DNA of 64,000 nt from NCBI GenBank assembly GCA_000613465.1, contig BAJA01000024.1:1-64000 (forward strand), read 5' to 3'. Positions 38,613 to 47,857 of the stretch are shown here, in pieces; the first letter of the stretch is position 1, and each line of letters opens with the position of its first letter. Below the pieces are notes generated by a model that was given only the letters and a program-made list of their open reading frames with translations, did not search any database and was not told the DNA's origin. Both the position numbers and the translations under genes were made by a program. This stretch comes from Bacteroides nordii WAL 11050 = JCM 12987 (GTDB taxonomy: Bacteria > Bacteroidota > Bacteroidia > Bacteroidales > Bacteroidaceae).

Positions 38613-38688
38613 AAGGCTATTATTCTAAGTATGACATTAGTAGTACGCAAAGATAGGTCTTTATGTTCACATACTCAAAATTTCTTTG

Positions 38689-38696
38689 TACATTTG
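38689..38696 (+). promoter_or_regulatory. Bacteroides -7 element of the biotin operon
   Basis: TACATTTG matches TAnnTTTG. A transcript starting about 38703 would place the ATG at 38721 within the first 20 bases of the message. No convincing -33 box was found. Confidence 0.5.
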
Positions 38697-38720
38697 CCCT
38701 GTTCAAAACCTGAGAAAAGA

Positions 38721-38900
38721 ATGAAAACGAACCGTCTGATCCATAGACCTGCCATCCGTTTCCGCTGTTGGAGCCGGAAGGGATATGCTGCCTTTGCCAG
38801 CCTGGGACACCAGGTAACCATCGGACAGTTGCATCTCAATGTGACGGAACGTTCGCTCGCCAAGCAGAAAGCTGCTCAAACTATCCCTTATCATACATTT
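38721..38900 (+). other. Leader ORF or N-terminal extension in frame with BioB
   Basis: ATG at 38721 opens 60 codons in frame with BioB and with no stop before it. The peptide is Arg/Trp-rich (RLIHRPAIRFRCWSRKGYAA, then FASLGHQVTIGQLHLNVTER). It is not part of the radical-SAM fold. The RKGYAAFASLG.QVTIG core recalls signal-like leader peptides I remember in front of some Bacteroidetes genes, but I cannot verify that. It may be a translated leader, an N-terminal extension, or chance. Confidence 0.4.
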
Positions 38901-39743
38901 ATGACACTTGAAGAACTTAAAGACCAGGTGCTGCAAGGCGTTGATATCACGCCCGAACAAGCGGCCTGGCTGGCTAATACAGCCGACAGGGAAGCGCTAT
39001 ATGCGGCTGCCCATGAGATTACCGTCGCCCGTGCACAGCGCGAATTCGACATGTGTTCCATCATTAATGCCAAGTCCGGACGTTGCCCGGAAAACTGTAA
39101 ATGGTGTGCACAATCCTCCCATTACCAGACAAAAGCTGAGGTCTACGACCTCGTCAGTAAAGATGAATGCCTCCGACAGGCACAATACAACGAAGCACAG
39201 GGCATAGCCCGGTTCTCACTCGTCACCAGCGGACGAAAACCCTCCCCGAAACAACTTATTCAACTCCGTGATTCCACCCGCTACATGCGCAGGCATACTT
39301 CCATTCAGCTATGCGCCTCCTTAGGGCTCCTCGAAGAAGATGAATTACAGGTACTCTACGACGCAGGTATCACCCGTTATCACTGTAACCTGGAAACAGC
39401 GCCTTCCTATTTTCCGAAACTTTGCTCTACGCATACGCAAGAGCAGAAACTGGCTACACTCAATGCTGCACGCCGGGTAGGTATGGATATCTGCTGCGGC
39501 GGCATTATCGGTATGGGAGAGACACTGGAACAGCGTATTGAATTTGCTTTCACCCTCCGGGAACTTGGGGTACAGTCCATCCCGATCAACCTGCTCAGCC
39601 CGATCCCTGGTACCCCACTGGAACACGCAACACCGCTGACAGAAGAAGAGGTATTGACCGCTATTGCACTTTTCCGTTTTATCAACCGACAGCCTATCTG
39701 CGCTTTGCCGGAGGACGTTCACAACTCTCTCCGGAAACTATGA
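38901..39743 (+). CDS. bioB: Biotin synthase BioB part of a BioB-BioA fusion (5' fragment)
   Basis: From ATG 38901 (MTLEELKDQVLQGVDITPEQ). Radical-SAM cluster motif CPENCKWCAQSSHY, followed by GIARFSLVTSGRKPS, CASLGLL, YHCNLETAPSYF, GIIGMGETLEQR and NLLSPIPGTPLE. It inserts sulfur into dethiobiotin. The frame breaks at ~39687: adding one C (AACCCGACAGCC) gives FINPTAYLRFAGGRSQLSPE, joining the C-terminal BioB residues encoded in the next frame. With that repair BioB runs directly into BioA, giving a ~758-residue bifunctional protein like BioAB of B. thetaiotaomicron. Confidence 0.92.
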   Translation: MTLEELKDQVLQGVDITPEQAAWLANTADREALYAAAHEITVARAQREFDMCSIINAKSGRCPENCKWCAQSSHYQTKAEVYDLVSKDECLRQAQYNEAQGIARFSLVTSGRKPSPKQLIQLRDSTRYMRRHTSIQLCASLGLLEEDELQVLYDAGITRYHCNLETAPSYFPKLCSTHTQEQKLATLNAARRVGMDICCGGIIGMGETLEQRIEFAFTLRELGVQSIPINLLSPIPGTPLEHATPLTEEEVLTAIALFRFINRQPICALPEDVHNSLRKL

Positions 39744-41176
39744 AACGGGCTTTACATATCGGCATCAACTCGGCTATCGTGGGAGATCTACTAACTACAC
39801 TCGGCTCAAAAGTTTCGGAAGACAAGCAGATGATTTGTGCAGCAGGATACGAGATAAAAGATGGGAGAAGGGAGATGGGAGAAGGGAGAAGGAAAGAAAT
39901 AGGGGACGAGTTCGATCGGGAACATTTGTGGCATCCCTATACTTCGACCACGAATCCATTGCCGGTATATAAAGTAGAACGGGCAGAGGGGGCTACGATT
40001 ACGCTAAGTGACGGGCGGGTGCTTGTAGAAGGAATGTCGTCGTGGTGGTGTGCGGTACATGGATACAATCATCCGGTATTGAATGAAGCGGTACGGGGGC
40101 AGTTGGAGAAAATGTCGCACGTAATGTTTGGCGGACTGACACACGATCCGGCCATTGAATTGGGAAAGCTGTTGCTCCCTCTGGTTCCTCCTTCGATGCA
40201 GAAGATATTCTATGCAGACTCCGGATCGGTGGCAGTAGAAGTAGCACTGAAAATGGCCGTGCAATACTGGTATGCCGCCGGGAAGGCAGAAAAGAATAAT
40301 TTCGTTACCATACGCAGCGGATATCATGGTGATACATGGAATGCAATGTCTGTTTGTGACCCCGTAACAGGGATGCACTCGCTGTTCGGATCAGCACTGC
40401 CGGTACGTTATTTTGTACCTCAACCCACCTCACGTTTTGATGGCGAGTGGAATCCGGAAGATATTCTCCCTCTGAAAGAACTGATAGAAACACGTTCCGA
40501 CGAGCTCGCCGCACTTATCCTCGAACCGATTGTACAGGGGGCAGGCGGTATGTGGTTTTACCATCCCCGGTATTTACAGGAGGCAGCTAAACTTTGCCGT
40601 GAGCACAATCTGTTACTTATCTTTGATGAAATAGCTACCGGCTTCGGACGTACAGGAAAGCTCTTTGCCTGGGAACATGCCGGAGTAGAACCGGATATCA
40701 TGTGCATCGGCAAGGCACTGACCGGAGGATATATGACACTGTCTGCCGTATTGGCAACCAATGAAGTGGCAGATATGATTTCCAATCATGCACCGGGAGC
40801 TTTTATGCACGGCCCTACGTTTATGGGGAATCCGCTGGCTTGTGCCGTAGCTTGTGCTTCGGTACGCCTGTTATTAGAGTCCGGTTGGCAGGAAAATGTA
40901 TACCGTATCGAAGAGCAACTGAAGCGAGAACTGGCTCCGGCACGTTCACTTCCGACCGTAGCAGATGTACGGGTATTGGGTGCTATCGGGGTTATTGAAA
41001 CACATCAGCCGGTAGACATGGCGTACATGCAACGGAGTTTTGTTGAAGAGGGTATCTGGGTACGTCCTTTCGGAAAATTAGTATACCTCATGCCCCCGTT
41101 TATCATCACGCCGGAACAATTAAGTAAACTTACGAGTGGAGTTATCAAAATAATGAGCAGATTAGTAGTTAAGTAG
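39740..41176 (+). CDS. bioA: BioB C-terminus fused to DAPA aminotransferase BioA (3' fragment)
   Basis: The first ~40 codons (MKRALHIGINSAIVGDLLTT, ending AAGYEI) are the C-terminal tail of BioB. A repeat-derived linker (KDGRREMGEGRRKEIGDE) follows, then BioA: FDREHLWHPYTSTTNPLPVY, GMSSWWCAVHGYNHP, FYADSGSVAVEVALKMAVQY, GYHGDT, LIFDEIATGFGRTGKLFAWE and the PLP lysine in CIGKALTGGYMTLSA. BioA makes 7,8-diaminopelargonate using S-adenosylmethionine. There is no separate start for BioA, which supports a true fusion. Confidence 0.92.
   Translation: MKRALHIGINSAIVGDLLTTLGSKVSEDKQMICAAGYEIKDGRREMGEGRRKEIGDEFDREHLWHPYTSTTNPLPVYKVERAEGATITLSDGRVLVEGMSSWWCAVHGYNHPVLNEAVRGQLEKMSHVMFGGLTHDPAIELGKLLLPLVPPSMQKIFYADSGSVAVEVALKMAVQYWYAAGKAEKNNFVTIRSGYHGDTWNAMSVCDPVTGMHSLFGSALPVRYFVPQPTSRFDGEWNPEDILPLKELIETRSDELAALILEPIVQGAGGMWFYHPRYLQEAAKLCREHNLLLIFDEIATGFGRTGKLFAWEHAGVEPDIMCIGKALTGGYMTLSAVLATNEVADMISNHAPGAFMHGPTFMGNPLACAVACASVRLLLESGWQENVYRIEEQLKRELAPARSLPTVADVRVLGAIGVIETHQPVDMAYMQRSFVEEGIWVRPFGKLVYLMPPFIITPEQLSKLTSGVIKIMSRLVVK
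39857..39896. repeat. Purine-rich repeat encoding the BioB-BioA linker
   Basis: Tandem GATGGGAGAAGGGAGA-type units encode the charged linker between the two enzyme domains. The style matches the short tandem repeats found in intergenic gaps elsewhere in this window, here read through in frame. Confidence 0.65.
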
Positions 41177-41278
41177 TAAGTAGTCAAGTAGTTAAGTAGT
41201 CAAGTAGAAATGACTCGTCTAATGTATTCTACTTACTACTTAACTACTTGACTACTTAACTACTAATTAATAAATTAA
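41163..41278. repeat. AAGTAGT heptamer repeats with inverted arms between bioA and bioF
   Basis: Left arm AGTAGTTAAGTAGTAAGTAG plus TCAAGTAGTTAAGTAGTC, right arm TACTTACTACTTAACTACTT plus GACTACTTAACTACTA, about 20 bp apart. The arms can form a stem of roughly 38-45 bp. A closely similar arrangement lies at 54760-54899. Confidence 0.85.
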
Positions 41279-41284
41279 AGAATT

Positions 41285-42455
41285 ATGACCACCATCGAAC
41301 AGATGCAACAAGAGTTGCAGGAACTGAAAGAGAAAAGCAATCTACGAAAGCTTCCTGCCATTACACACGAAGGCAGAAATGTTATTGTAGACGGACAGCG
41401 GATGCTGAATCTCTCTTCAAACGACTATTTAGGATTGGCAAACGATAGAAAACTGCGCCAGGAGTTCCGGGAAACCCTGACCACGGAGACTTTTTTGCCT
41501 ACCTCCTCCTCTTCACGTCTGCTGACGGGGAACTTCAGTATTTATGATCGGTTGGAGCAGCAACTTGCCGATGACTTTGGTACCGAAGCGGCATTGACAT
41601 TCAACAGCGGATATCATGCCAATACAGGTATTCTGCCGGCAGTGAGCAATACACACACGCTCATCCTAGCAGACAAACTGGTACATGCCAGCCTGATAGA
41701 CGGCATACGCCTATCGGCAGCAAAATGTATCCGGTACCGTCACAATGAATACAACCAGTTGGAACGTCTGTTGCAAGTGAATCATTCGGAATACGAACGC
41801 ATTATCGTCGTCACCGAAAGTATCTTTAGTATGGATGGTGACGAAGCCGATCTCCGGGAACTGGTTCGTTTGAAAAAACAATATCCCAATGTACTGTTGT
41901 ATGTAGATGAGGCTCATGCCTTCGGAGTACGCGGACAGAGAGGACTGGGATGTGCAGAAGAGCAGGATTGCATCAACGATATCGACTTTCTGGTAGGTAC
42001 ATTCGGTAAGGCGTTAGCTTCGGCAGGAGCTATATCGTCTGCCGGAAAGTAATACGGGAATACCTTATTAACAAGATGCGTACTTTCATCTTCACCACGG
42101 CATTGCTCCAGTGACAGTACAGTGGACCTCCTTCATGCTGGAACGTCTGGCAGGCTTCCGGCAAAGACGTGAAACTCTGCGGTTCCTTAGTAACCAACTC
42201 AGGGAAGCCCTGAAAAACAAAGGATATGACTGCCCTTCAACCAGCCACATCGTGCCGTTGATAACAGGAGAAAGCTGTGTGGCCATCCGGAAGGCGGAAG
42301 AACTACAACGCAAAGGATTCTATGCTTTGCCCGTACGCCCACCTACGGTACCGGAAGGTACCTCACGTATCCGATTCTCGCTGACGGCAGAGATCAGGGA
42401 AAGTGAAATGGAGAAATTAATAAATGAAATATCAAAAGACGAAAAGCCTGTTTAA
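41285..42455 (+). CDS. bioF: 8-amino-7-oxononanoate synthase (two frameshifts)
   Basis: 41285-42052 and 42111-42455, plus ~60 bases in a third frame, make one ~390-residue BioF. Seen: LNLSSNDYLGLANDRKLRQE, TGNFSIYDRLEQQLADDFGT, FNSGYHANTGILPAV, YVDEAHAFGVRG and PLP lysine in VGTFGKALASAGA. The middle frame reads YIVCRKVIREYLINKMRTFI. Adding one base near 42030 and a C near 42106 (ALPPVTVQW) restores the frame. It condenses pimeloyl-thioester with alanine. Function is probably intact in the organism. Confidence 0.9.
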
Positions 42456-42571
42456 ATTTTCCTCAAAAAGAAGATGCTAAGATGCCAACTGTTACTCCCG
42501 TTTTGTCTGAATATATAAGTTTAAACGATATGGAATCCACCTCAAACAGAATCGCATTATTTTACATACAG

Positions 42572-42681
42572 TTTTCTCCCCAAGCCGTACGCCTTGCCCG
42601 GCTCCGGGGAGGAGGTAGCCCGGCTCCGGGGAAGAGGTTCTTCGGCACCGGGGAGCAGGCTGTTCGGCTCCGGGGAGAAAA
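42572..42681. repeat. GC-rich CGGCTCCGGGGA repeats at 21-22-bp spacing
   Basis: CGGCTCCGGGGA starts at 42600, 42621 and 42665, with the variant CGGCACCGGGGA at 42643. An inverted partner, TTTTCTCCCCAAGCCG at 42572-42587, pairs with CGGCTCCGGGGAGAAAA at 42665-42681. Strikingly GC-rich for this AT-rich genome. It lies in the 339-bp gap between bioF and bioG; no gene is evident there. Confidence 0.75.
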
Positions 42682-42793
42682 GCGTTCCGTAAACCCTTTA
42701 ATAATCAATACATTACAAAGACAGACTTTAGTATTCCGAACAATGCGACAATAGTAATATTACACAACATTATTTTAAGTATCACATCTACCT

Positions 42794-43447
42794 ATGAACC
42801 AATATATCCATACGTCAACGAATCATAAACAAGATCGCCTTCTCCTGTTCTTCGCAGGCTGGGGAATGGATGAACGCCCTTTCATACAATATACACCCCG
42901 TGAAAGCGATTTTATGATTTGCTACGATTATCATACACTCGATTTCGACACTTCCCCGGCAGCCCGTTACTCTCATTTCGACGTTGTGGCATGGTCTATG
43001 GGAGTCTGGGCGGCCTCACAAGTACTCTCACGCATTGCACTTCCTGTCAACGGCAGTGTCGCGATCAACGGCACCCCCTTCCCTATCGACGAGAAACGAG
43101 GTATTCCTCCCGCCATTTTCGAAGGAACATTAGAGGGTTTGAACGAAGCATCCCTTCGGAAATTCCAGCGCCGGATGTGCGCCAATGGAAGTGCTTTTGA
43201 CAGCTTCCGCCACATTACTCCCCAACGGTCAGCAGAAGACCTGAAAGAGGAACTCGCCGCCATTGCCCGGCAATATCGGGAACTTCCTCCTGCCAGTTTC
43301 TCCTGGAAAAAAGCCATCATCGGTGAAAACGACCGTATCTTCCCTCCCGCCAATCAACATACTGCCTGGGAAGAGACTTCCGCTTCCATCCTCCATGGTA
43401 ACGAAGCTCATTATGACGAATCACTCTTTACGCAATACCTGAAATGA
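42794..43447 (+). CDS. bioG: Pimeloyl-ACP methyl ester esterase BioG (DUF452)
   Basis: 217 residues. Alpha/beta-hydrolase of the BioG/DUF452 type: FAGWGMDERPF near the N-terminus, nucleophile Ser in VVAWSMGVWAA, NGTPFPID, a late Asp in GENDRIF and a C-terminal His in GNEAHYDESLF. It would release pimeloyl-ACP from its methyl ester, closing the BioC-BioG cycle. It overlaps bioC by ATGA, so the two are translationally coupled. Confidence 0.88.
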   Translation: MNQYIHTSTNHKQDRLLLFFAGWGMDERPFIQYTPRESDFMICYDYHTLDFDTSPAARYSHFDVVAWSMGVWAASQVLSRIALPVNGSVAINGTPFPIDEKRGIPPAIFEGTLEGLNEASLRKFQRRMCANGSAFDSFRHITPQRSAEDLKEELAAIARQYRELPPASFSWKKAIIGENDRIFPPANQHTAWEETSASILHGNEAHYDESLFTQYLK

Positions 43448-44203
43448 ATATGGACAAGAATCTGATAGCCGAACGTTTCTCTAAAGCAATCGGTACTTAT
43501 ACGCGGGAAGCAAATATACAGCAACAGATAGCCGAAAAAATGATCCATCTCTTACAGCAATATCTCCCTCCGACCGTTGGGGAAAGTGGTAGAATTTGGT
43601 TGCGGCACAGGCAATTACTCCCGGCTGCTCTATCATACCCTGCAGCCGAAACAGCTTCTCCTGAATGATATCTGCCACGACATGCAGACCTGCTGTGAGG
43701 ACCTGCTCAATCGGGGCGTAGGCTTCCTTGCCGGAGATGCCGAAACACTCGCATTTCCCGAAGATACGGAACTTATCACCTCCTGTTCTACCCTCCAATG
43801 GTTTGAAAACCCGGAACACTTTTTTCACCGTTGTACGAACTATCTGAGTAGAAACGGGTATTTCGCTTTCACCACTTTCGGGCAAAAGAACATGGAAGAG
43901 ATACGTAGTACCACCGGTCACGGACTTACCTACCGTTCGCTCCGCGACCTGAAGGCTTCGCTCGCCCCTATGTACGATATCATTTATGCAGAAGAAGAGG
44001 TACTTCCCCGTACCTTCACCAATCCGCTGCAAGTACTCTATCATCTGAAAGAAACAGGAGTTACGGGTACCGGTAAACACCATTGGACACGGCGCGAACT
44101 AAACCGTTTCTGCGAGGACTATCCCCGCCAATCCGGTAACAACCGCTCCGTGACACTTACTTATCACCCTATTTATATCATCGCAAAAAAGAAGAAACAA
44201 TGA
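43444..44203 (+). CDS. bioC: Malonyl-ACP O-methyltransferase BioC (frameshifted)
   Basis: 43444-43668 and 43577-44203 form one ~252-residue BioC. N-terminus NLIAERFSKAIGTYTREANI matches BioC family starts. Removing one G from GGGG at 43579-43582 gives PPTVGKVVEFGCGTGNYSRL, the SAM-binding motif I, followed by DAETLAFPEDTELITSCSTL and TFTNPLQVLYHLKETGVTGT. It methylates malonyl-ACP to start pimelate synthesis. ATGA overlaps with both neighbours. Confidence 0.9.
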
Positions 44204-44853
44204 AACAGAATGTATTTTTTGTATCCGGCATTGACACTGATGCCGGAAAGAGTTATGCCACCGGTTTCCTGGCCCGCGAACTCAATAAGAACGGAAAGCG
44301 TACTATTACCCAGAAATTTATTCAGACCGGCAATGTAGGTTATTCCGAAGATATTGACCTGCACCGCCGTATCATGGGAATTCCTCATACCGAAGAAGAT
44401 CGTAAAGGACTCACTATGCCGGAGATTTTCTCCTATCCGGCTTCACCGCATCTTGCCTCGCAATTGGACAAGCGCCCCATAAACTTCAACAAGATGGAAC
44501 AAGCCACCGCCGAACTCAGCCACCGTTATGACATTGTTCTGCTCGAAGGTGCCGGCGGACTGATGGTGCCGTTGACCGAAGAGTTGCTGACGATCGACTA
44601 TGTAGCCCAAAAGGGTTACCCGCTCATTTTTGTTACCTCCGGCAAGTTGGGAAGCATCAACCACACATTACTCAGCTTTGAAGCCATACGTAACCGGGGG
44701 ATCCGTCTTGATACTGTGATGTATAATCTGTATCCCACAGTAGAAGATAAAACAATACAAGAGGATACGCAAAGCTTTATCAGAAAATATATGGAAAAAT
44801 ACTTCCCGGACACTCGATTTATACTTGTGCCGGAAATAAAGCTCCGGAAATAA
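44200..44853 (+). CDS. bioD: Dethiobiotin synthetase
   Basis: 217 residues, typical BioD size. ATP-binding P-loop VSGIDTDAGKSYATGFLA, KFIQTGN with the substrate-contacting residues, VLLEGAGGLMVPL and TSGKLGSINHTLLS. It closes the ureido ring of dethiobiotin using CO2 and ATP. Last gene of the biotin operon, overlapping bioC by ATGA and followed by a stem-loop. Confidence 0.93.
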   Translation: MKQNVFFVSGIDTDAGKSYATGFLARELNKNGKRTITQKFIQTGNVGYSEDIDLHRRIMGIPHTEEDRKGLTMPEIFSYPASPHLASQLDKRPINFNKMEQATAELSHRYDIVLLEGAGGLMVPLTEELLTIDYVAQKGYPLIFVTSGKLGSINHTLLSFEAIRNRGIRLDTVMYNLYPTVEDKTIQEDTQSFIRKYMEKYFPDTRFILVPEIKLRK

Positions 44854-44868
44854 AGTATCTTCTATGGC

Positions 44869-44914
44869 ACACAGGATGAAACGGATGACAACGGATCATC
44901 ATTCCATCCTGTGT
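44869..44914 (+). terminator. Stem-loop after bioD
   Basis: ACACAGGATG pairs with CATCCTGTGT, with inner GATG/CATC pairing. It lacks a strong T tract, so the termination mechanism is uncertain. Confidence 0.5.
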
Positions 44915-44990
44915 ACCCATGAAAGCATAAAACAGTTTTGATACAATTACTCCTTCGTACTACTCTCTATGGTGAAACATAATTGAAGTT

Positions 44991-45656
44991 TTACTTTTGC
45001 TTCTTTGCCCATTCCAACCGACGTGTATCAGGCAATTGTTTCACCTGAAAATCTTCAAAGATAGCTTCAAATCCCGTACCATCAGGACATGCTCCCATTA
45101 ATCCTACCATTACCGGACAGTTATCTTGTAACCAACAGGTACGCATCATCGTATACTTCTTATCATCCAATGAGAAGAATATTTCTACGGCATCCAGCTT
45201 TCTGACAGCTTTTATCCAGATAGAACGAGGAGCTTTATCCAACTCTACCACACTCCAGTCACTTGTTTTATGTGTCACCACAGCACTCACATTCTGTTTA
45301 CCATTCACATACTCCACACCTGCTTTTATCCAGTTCTCATGATCCACACGAATCATCAGTCCCATTTGGTCAAAAGTAGTCACATAGTTTCCCGTTATTT
45401 TAACTTTCGCTTCAAACTCCCCACCGTAAAGAGCATAGTAAAAAGGTGCATCATCTACCGTAAAACCATAATGGGATATTCTCCAATAATCCGTTTTCGG
45501 AGGGACTATCATTGAGAAAGTACGTGCATCCCGTATCTCCCATTTATCAGGTTCATTAAACCAATTCATCTTTTCAAGACTTTGTGCCATAATTGTTTGA
45601 TATTGTACAGCAAATGTCATAAACAGACCAGCTGCAAGTAAAAAATGTTTCTTCAT
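44991..45656 (-). CDS. DUF1349 domain secreted protein
   Basis: 221 residues with a signal peptide (FAVQYQTIMAQ). The body fits the DUF1349 beta-sandwich, concanavalin-like fold: WFNEPDKWEIRDARTFSMIV, GGEFEAKVKITGNYVTTFDQ, MGLMIRVDHENWIKAGVE, VTHKTSDWSVVELDKA. Such proteins are thought to bind or process carbohydrates, but no activity is assigned. Transcribed with the downstream-lying acetyltransferase side of the locus on the minus strand, 22 bp apart. Confidence 0.85.
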   Translation of the reverse strand: MKKHFLLAAGLFMTFAVQYQTIMAQSLEKMNWFNEPDKWEIRDARTFSMIVPPKTDYWRISHYGFTVDDAPFYYALYGGEFEAKVKITGNYVTTFDQMGLMIRVDHENWIKAGVEYVNGKQNVSAVVTHKTSDWSVVELDKAPRSIWIKAVRKLDAVEIFFSLDDKKYTMMRTCWLQDNCPVMVGLMGACPDGTGFEAIFEDFQVKQLPDTRRLEWAKKQK

Positions 45657-45678
45657 ATTCCGTTTTATCTAAAGTATT

Positions 45679-46251
45679 TTATTTCAGTTCGTCTTCGGTA
45701 AGTTCCCGAATCACTTTACAGGGATTTCCCACAGCAACGGCATTGGCAGGAATATTCTTTGTCACCACACTTCCGGCACCTATTATGCTATTATCGCCAA
45801 TCGAAACTCCCGGAAGTATCACTACATTACCACCAATCCACACATTATGCCCTATTGCTACCGGACAGGCATACTCCCAACCGGCTATGCGCCGTGTCAC
45901 ATTTACAGCATGTCCTGCCGTATAAATACTCACATTAGGAGCCAACAGTACATTATCTCCAAAAGTCACCAAAGCCTCATCTAATATCGTACATCCCATA
46001 TTGGCATAAAAATTCTCACCGACACGAATATTATAGCCATAATCGCAACGGAAGGGTTGTTCGACCAGCAATTGCTTTCCGGTAGCACCCAAGAATTGCT
46101 TCAGTATTTCAGTACGTCTTTCCATGTCCGACGGACGCAAATTGTTGTATTCAAACAAAACGTCTTTTGCCCGGGCACGATCTTCTACCAACTCGTTACA
46201 AAAAGCCAGATAGGGTTCACCTGCCAGCATTTTCTCTTTATCTGTTTTCAT
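45679..46251 (-). CDS. Sugar O-acetyltransferase (maltose/galactoside acetyltransferase family)
   Basis: 190 residues from ATG at 46251 (MKTDKEKMLAGEPYLAFCNE); earlier in-frame codons give an unlikely leader. Left-handed beta-helix hexapeptide repeats are clear: TILDEALVTFGDNVLLAPNV, the catalytic His in YTAGHAV, and IGHNVWIGGNVVILPGVSIG followed by AGSVVTKNIPANAVAVGNPC. It transfers acetyl from acetyl-CoA to a sugar hydroxyl. First of the two minus-strand genes, ahead of the DUF1349 gene. Confidence 0.92.
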   Translation of the reverse strand: MKTDKEKMLAGEPYLAFCNELVEDRARAKDVLFEYNNLRPSDMERRTEILKQFLGATGKQLLVEQPFRCDYGYNIRVGENFYANMGCTILDEALVTFGDNVLLAPNVSIYTAGHAVNVTRRIAGWEYACPVAIGHNVWIGGNVVILPGVSIGDNSIIGAGSVVTKNIPANAVAVGNPCKVIRELTEDELK

Positions 46252-46367
46252 ATCTTTATACCTCCTGATTTGTGGGAAACTTGTATAGGAACAGCAAATA
46301 TAAATGAATAAATAGAATAGTAACCCACATTCTCTCCCTATATTTTCTTTATTAGAGAAATATTTCT

Positions 46368-46375
46368 TACGTTTG
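46368..46375 (+). promoter_or_regulatory. Bacteroides -7 element for the clostripain-family gene
   Basis: TACGTTTG matches TAnnTTTG, about 63 bp before the ATG at 46439. A T-rich stretch around 46343-46350 is at -33 distance but is not a good TTTG. Confidence 0.5.
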
Positions 46376-46438
46376 TATCTGAAAGGCAAATGTATTGTTA
46401 TAAAAAGAAAGAAGATAATGACCTGCCCACTGAAAGTA

Positions 46439-47592
46439 ATGAAACGTTTTTTGCTCCTTATACTGTTAATCATTCCCTTGGCATTTACATCATGCGAACA
46501 AGAGGATTGGCCTGTAAAAACAGATCAGACCGTACTCATGTATCTTCCATGGTCCAGCAATCTTAAATCTTACTTCGAAACCAATATATCAGATTTTGAG
46601 AGTGTAGTAGAACGAAACATACTCAAGAACGAAAGGGTTGTAGTATTCTTCTGTACTTCGCCCACTGAAGCAGTACTCTTTGAGTTGGCATATGATAATG
46701 GCAAATGCATACGCAAACCCCTGAAAATTTATCATAACCCCGCTTTCACTACGGCTACGGGCATTACTTCCATTTTGAATGATGTTAAAACCCTCGCTCC
46801 TGCCAACCGCTATGCCATGACAATCGGTTGTCACGGAATGGGATGGATTCCCGTACCAACCGCACAGGTGCGAAGTATAGGCCAGAAGAAGCACTGGGAA
46901 TATGAAGGCGTACTTCTGACACGCTATTTCGGTGGATTAAGTCCTGAATATCAAACTAACACCACCACTCTTGCAGAGGGAATTGCAAATGCCGGAATAA
47001 AAATGGAGTATATTCTCTTTGATGACTGTTACATGGCTTCTGTAGAAGTTGCCTATGATCTGAAAGAAGTTACCGACTATCTGATTGCTTCCCCTTGTGA
47101 GATCATGGCTTACGGTATGCCTTATGCTGAGATTGGTCCGCATCTGTTGGGTAAAGTCGATTATGAAAGCATATGTGATGCATTCTACGAGTCTATAAGA
47201 ACTACGAAGAAATGCCTTGCGGGACAATCGGAGTAACGGTATGTTCCGAGTTGGAAAATTTAGCTGCTACAATGAAAGAGATAAATAACCAATATACTCT
47301 TCCTTCCTCTTCATTATATACTATACAGACAATGGACGGATACACCCCCACCCTCTTTTTCGACTGTGGGGACTATGTAGCGAAACTCTGTACAGACGCC
47401 GGCCTATTGGCACGATTTGAAGAACAACTGGAACGCACTATCCCCTATAAAAGGCATACCGATTATTATTACACCATGAACAAGGGAAAGATTAAAATCA
47501 ATACATTCTCCGGTGCAACAATCTCAGATCCAAGTACTAACTCCTATGCCACTGAAAAATATCAGACTGCGTGGTACAAAGCGACTCATTAG
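46439..47592 (+). CDS. Clostripain-family (C11) cysteine peptidase lipoprotein (frameshifted)
   Basis: About 384 residues from ATG at 46439, giving a lipoprotein signal with lipobox FTSC. Catalytic His in TIGCHGMGW and Cys in LFDDCYMASVEVAYDL fit family C11. The frame breaks near 47193: adding one C gives FYESYKNYEEMPCGTIGVTV, joining 46373-47236 to 47212-47592. It would be a surface or periplasmic Arg/Lys-type protease; specificity is not deducible. It stands alone between divergent and downstream units. Confidence 0.85.
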
Positions 47593-47818
47593 TTCTTTAA
47601 TATACATAAATAGTCTATAAGCGTTTATAATCCCACATAGAAAAAACATTTATGCATACTTTAAAACCATTACTCATTCTGATAAAATATCCAACAAGAG
47701 TCTGGCGGAGTAAAACAACAGGATAGTTCTTTAGAAAAGTTATCATGAAGAACGTTAAAAGGGAAAAAATGTCAAACATTCCAGCTAAATTGTCATTTAT
47801 ATATATGCCTGACATCAC

Positions 47819-47826
47819 TATCTTTG
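47819..47826 (+). promoter_or_regulatory. Bacteroides -7 element for the thioredoxin gene
   Basis: TATCTTTG matches TAnnTTTG, 31 bp before the ATG at 47858. The 225 bp before it, after the peptidase gene, show no gene or repeat. Confidence 0.5.
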
Positions 47827-47857
47827 CAACAGTAAAAACTATAAAAAAAGAAAGTAT

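Noticed and set aside
41163..41278. CRISPR array in the AAGTAGT repeats
   Set aside because: Units are 7 bp, contiguous and without unique spacers; no cas genes are present. The same holds for 54760-54899.
42482..42754. 90-codon plus-strand reading frame between bioF and bioG
   Set aside because: It runs through the GC-rich repeats, has low-complexity composition and no family resemblance.
45679..46473. Long 264-residue form of the sugar acetyltransferase
   Set aside because: The first 74 codons overlap the upstream promoter region and are not acetyltransferase-like; ATG at 46251 matches the family N-terminus.
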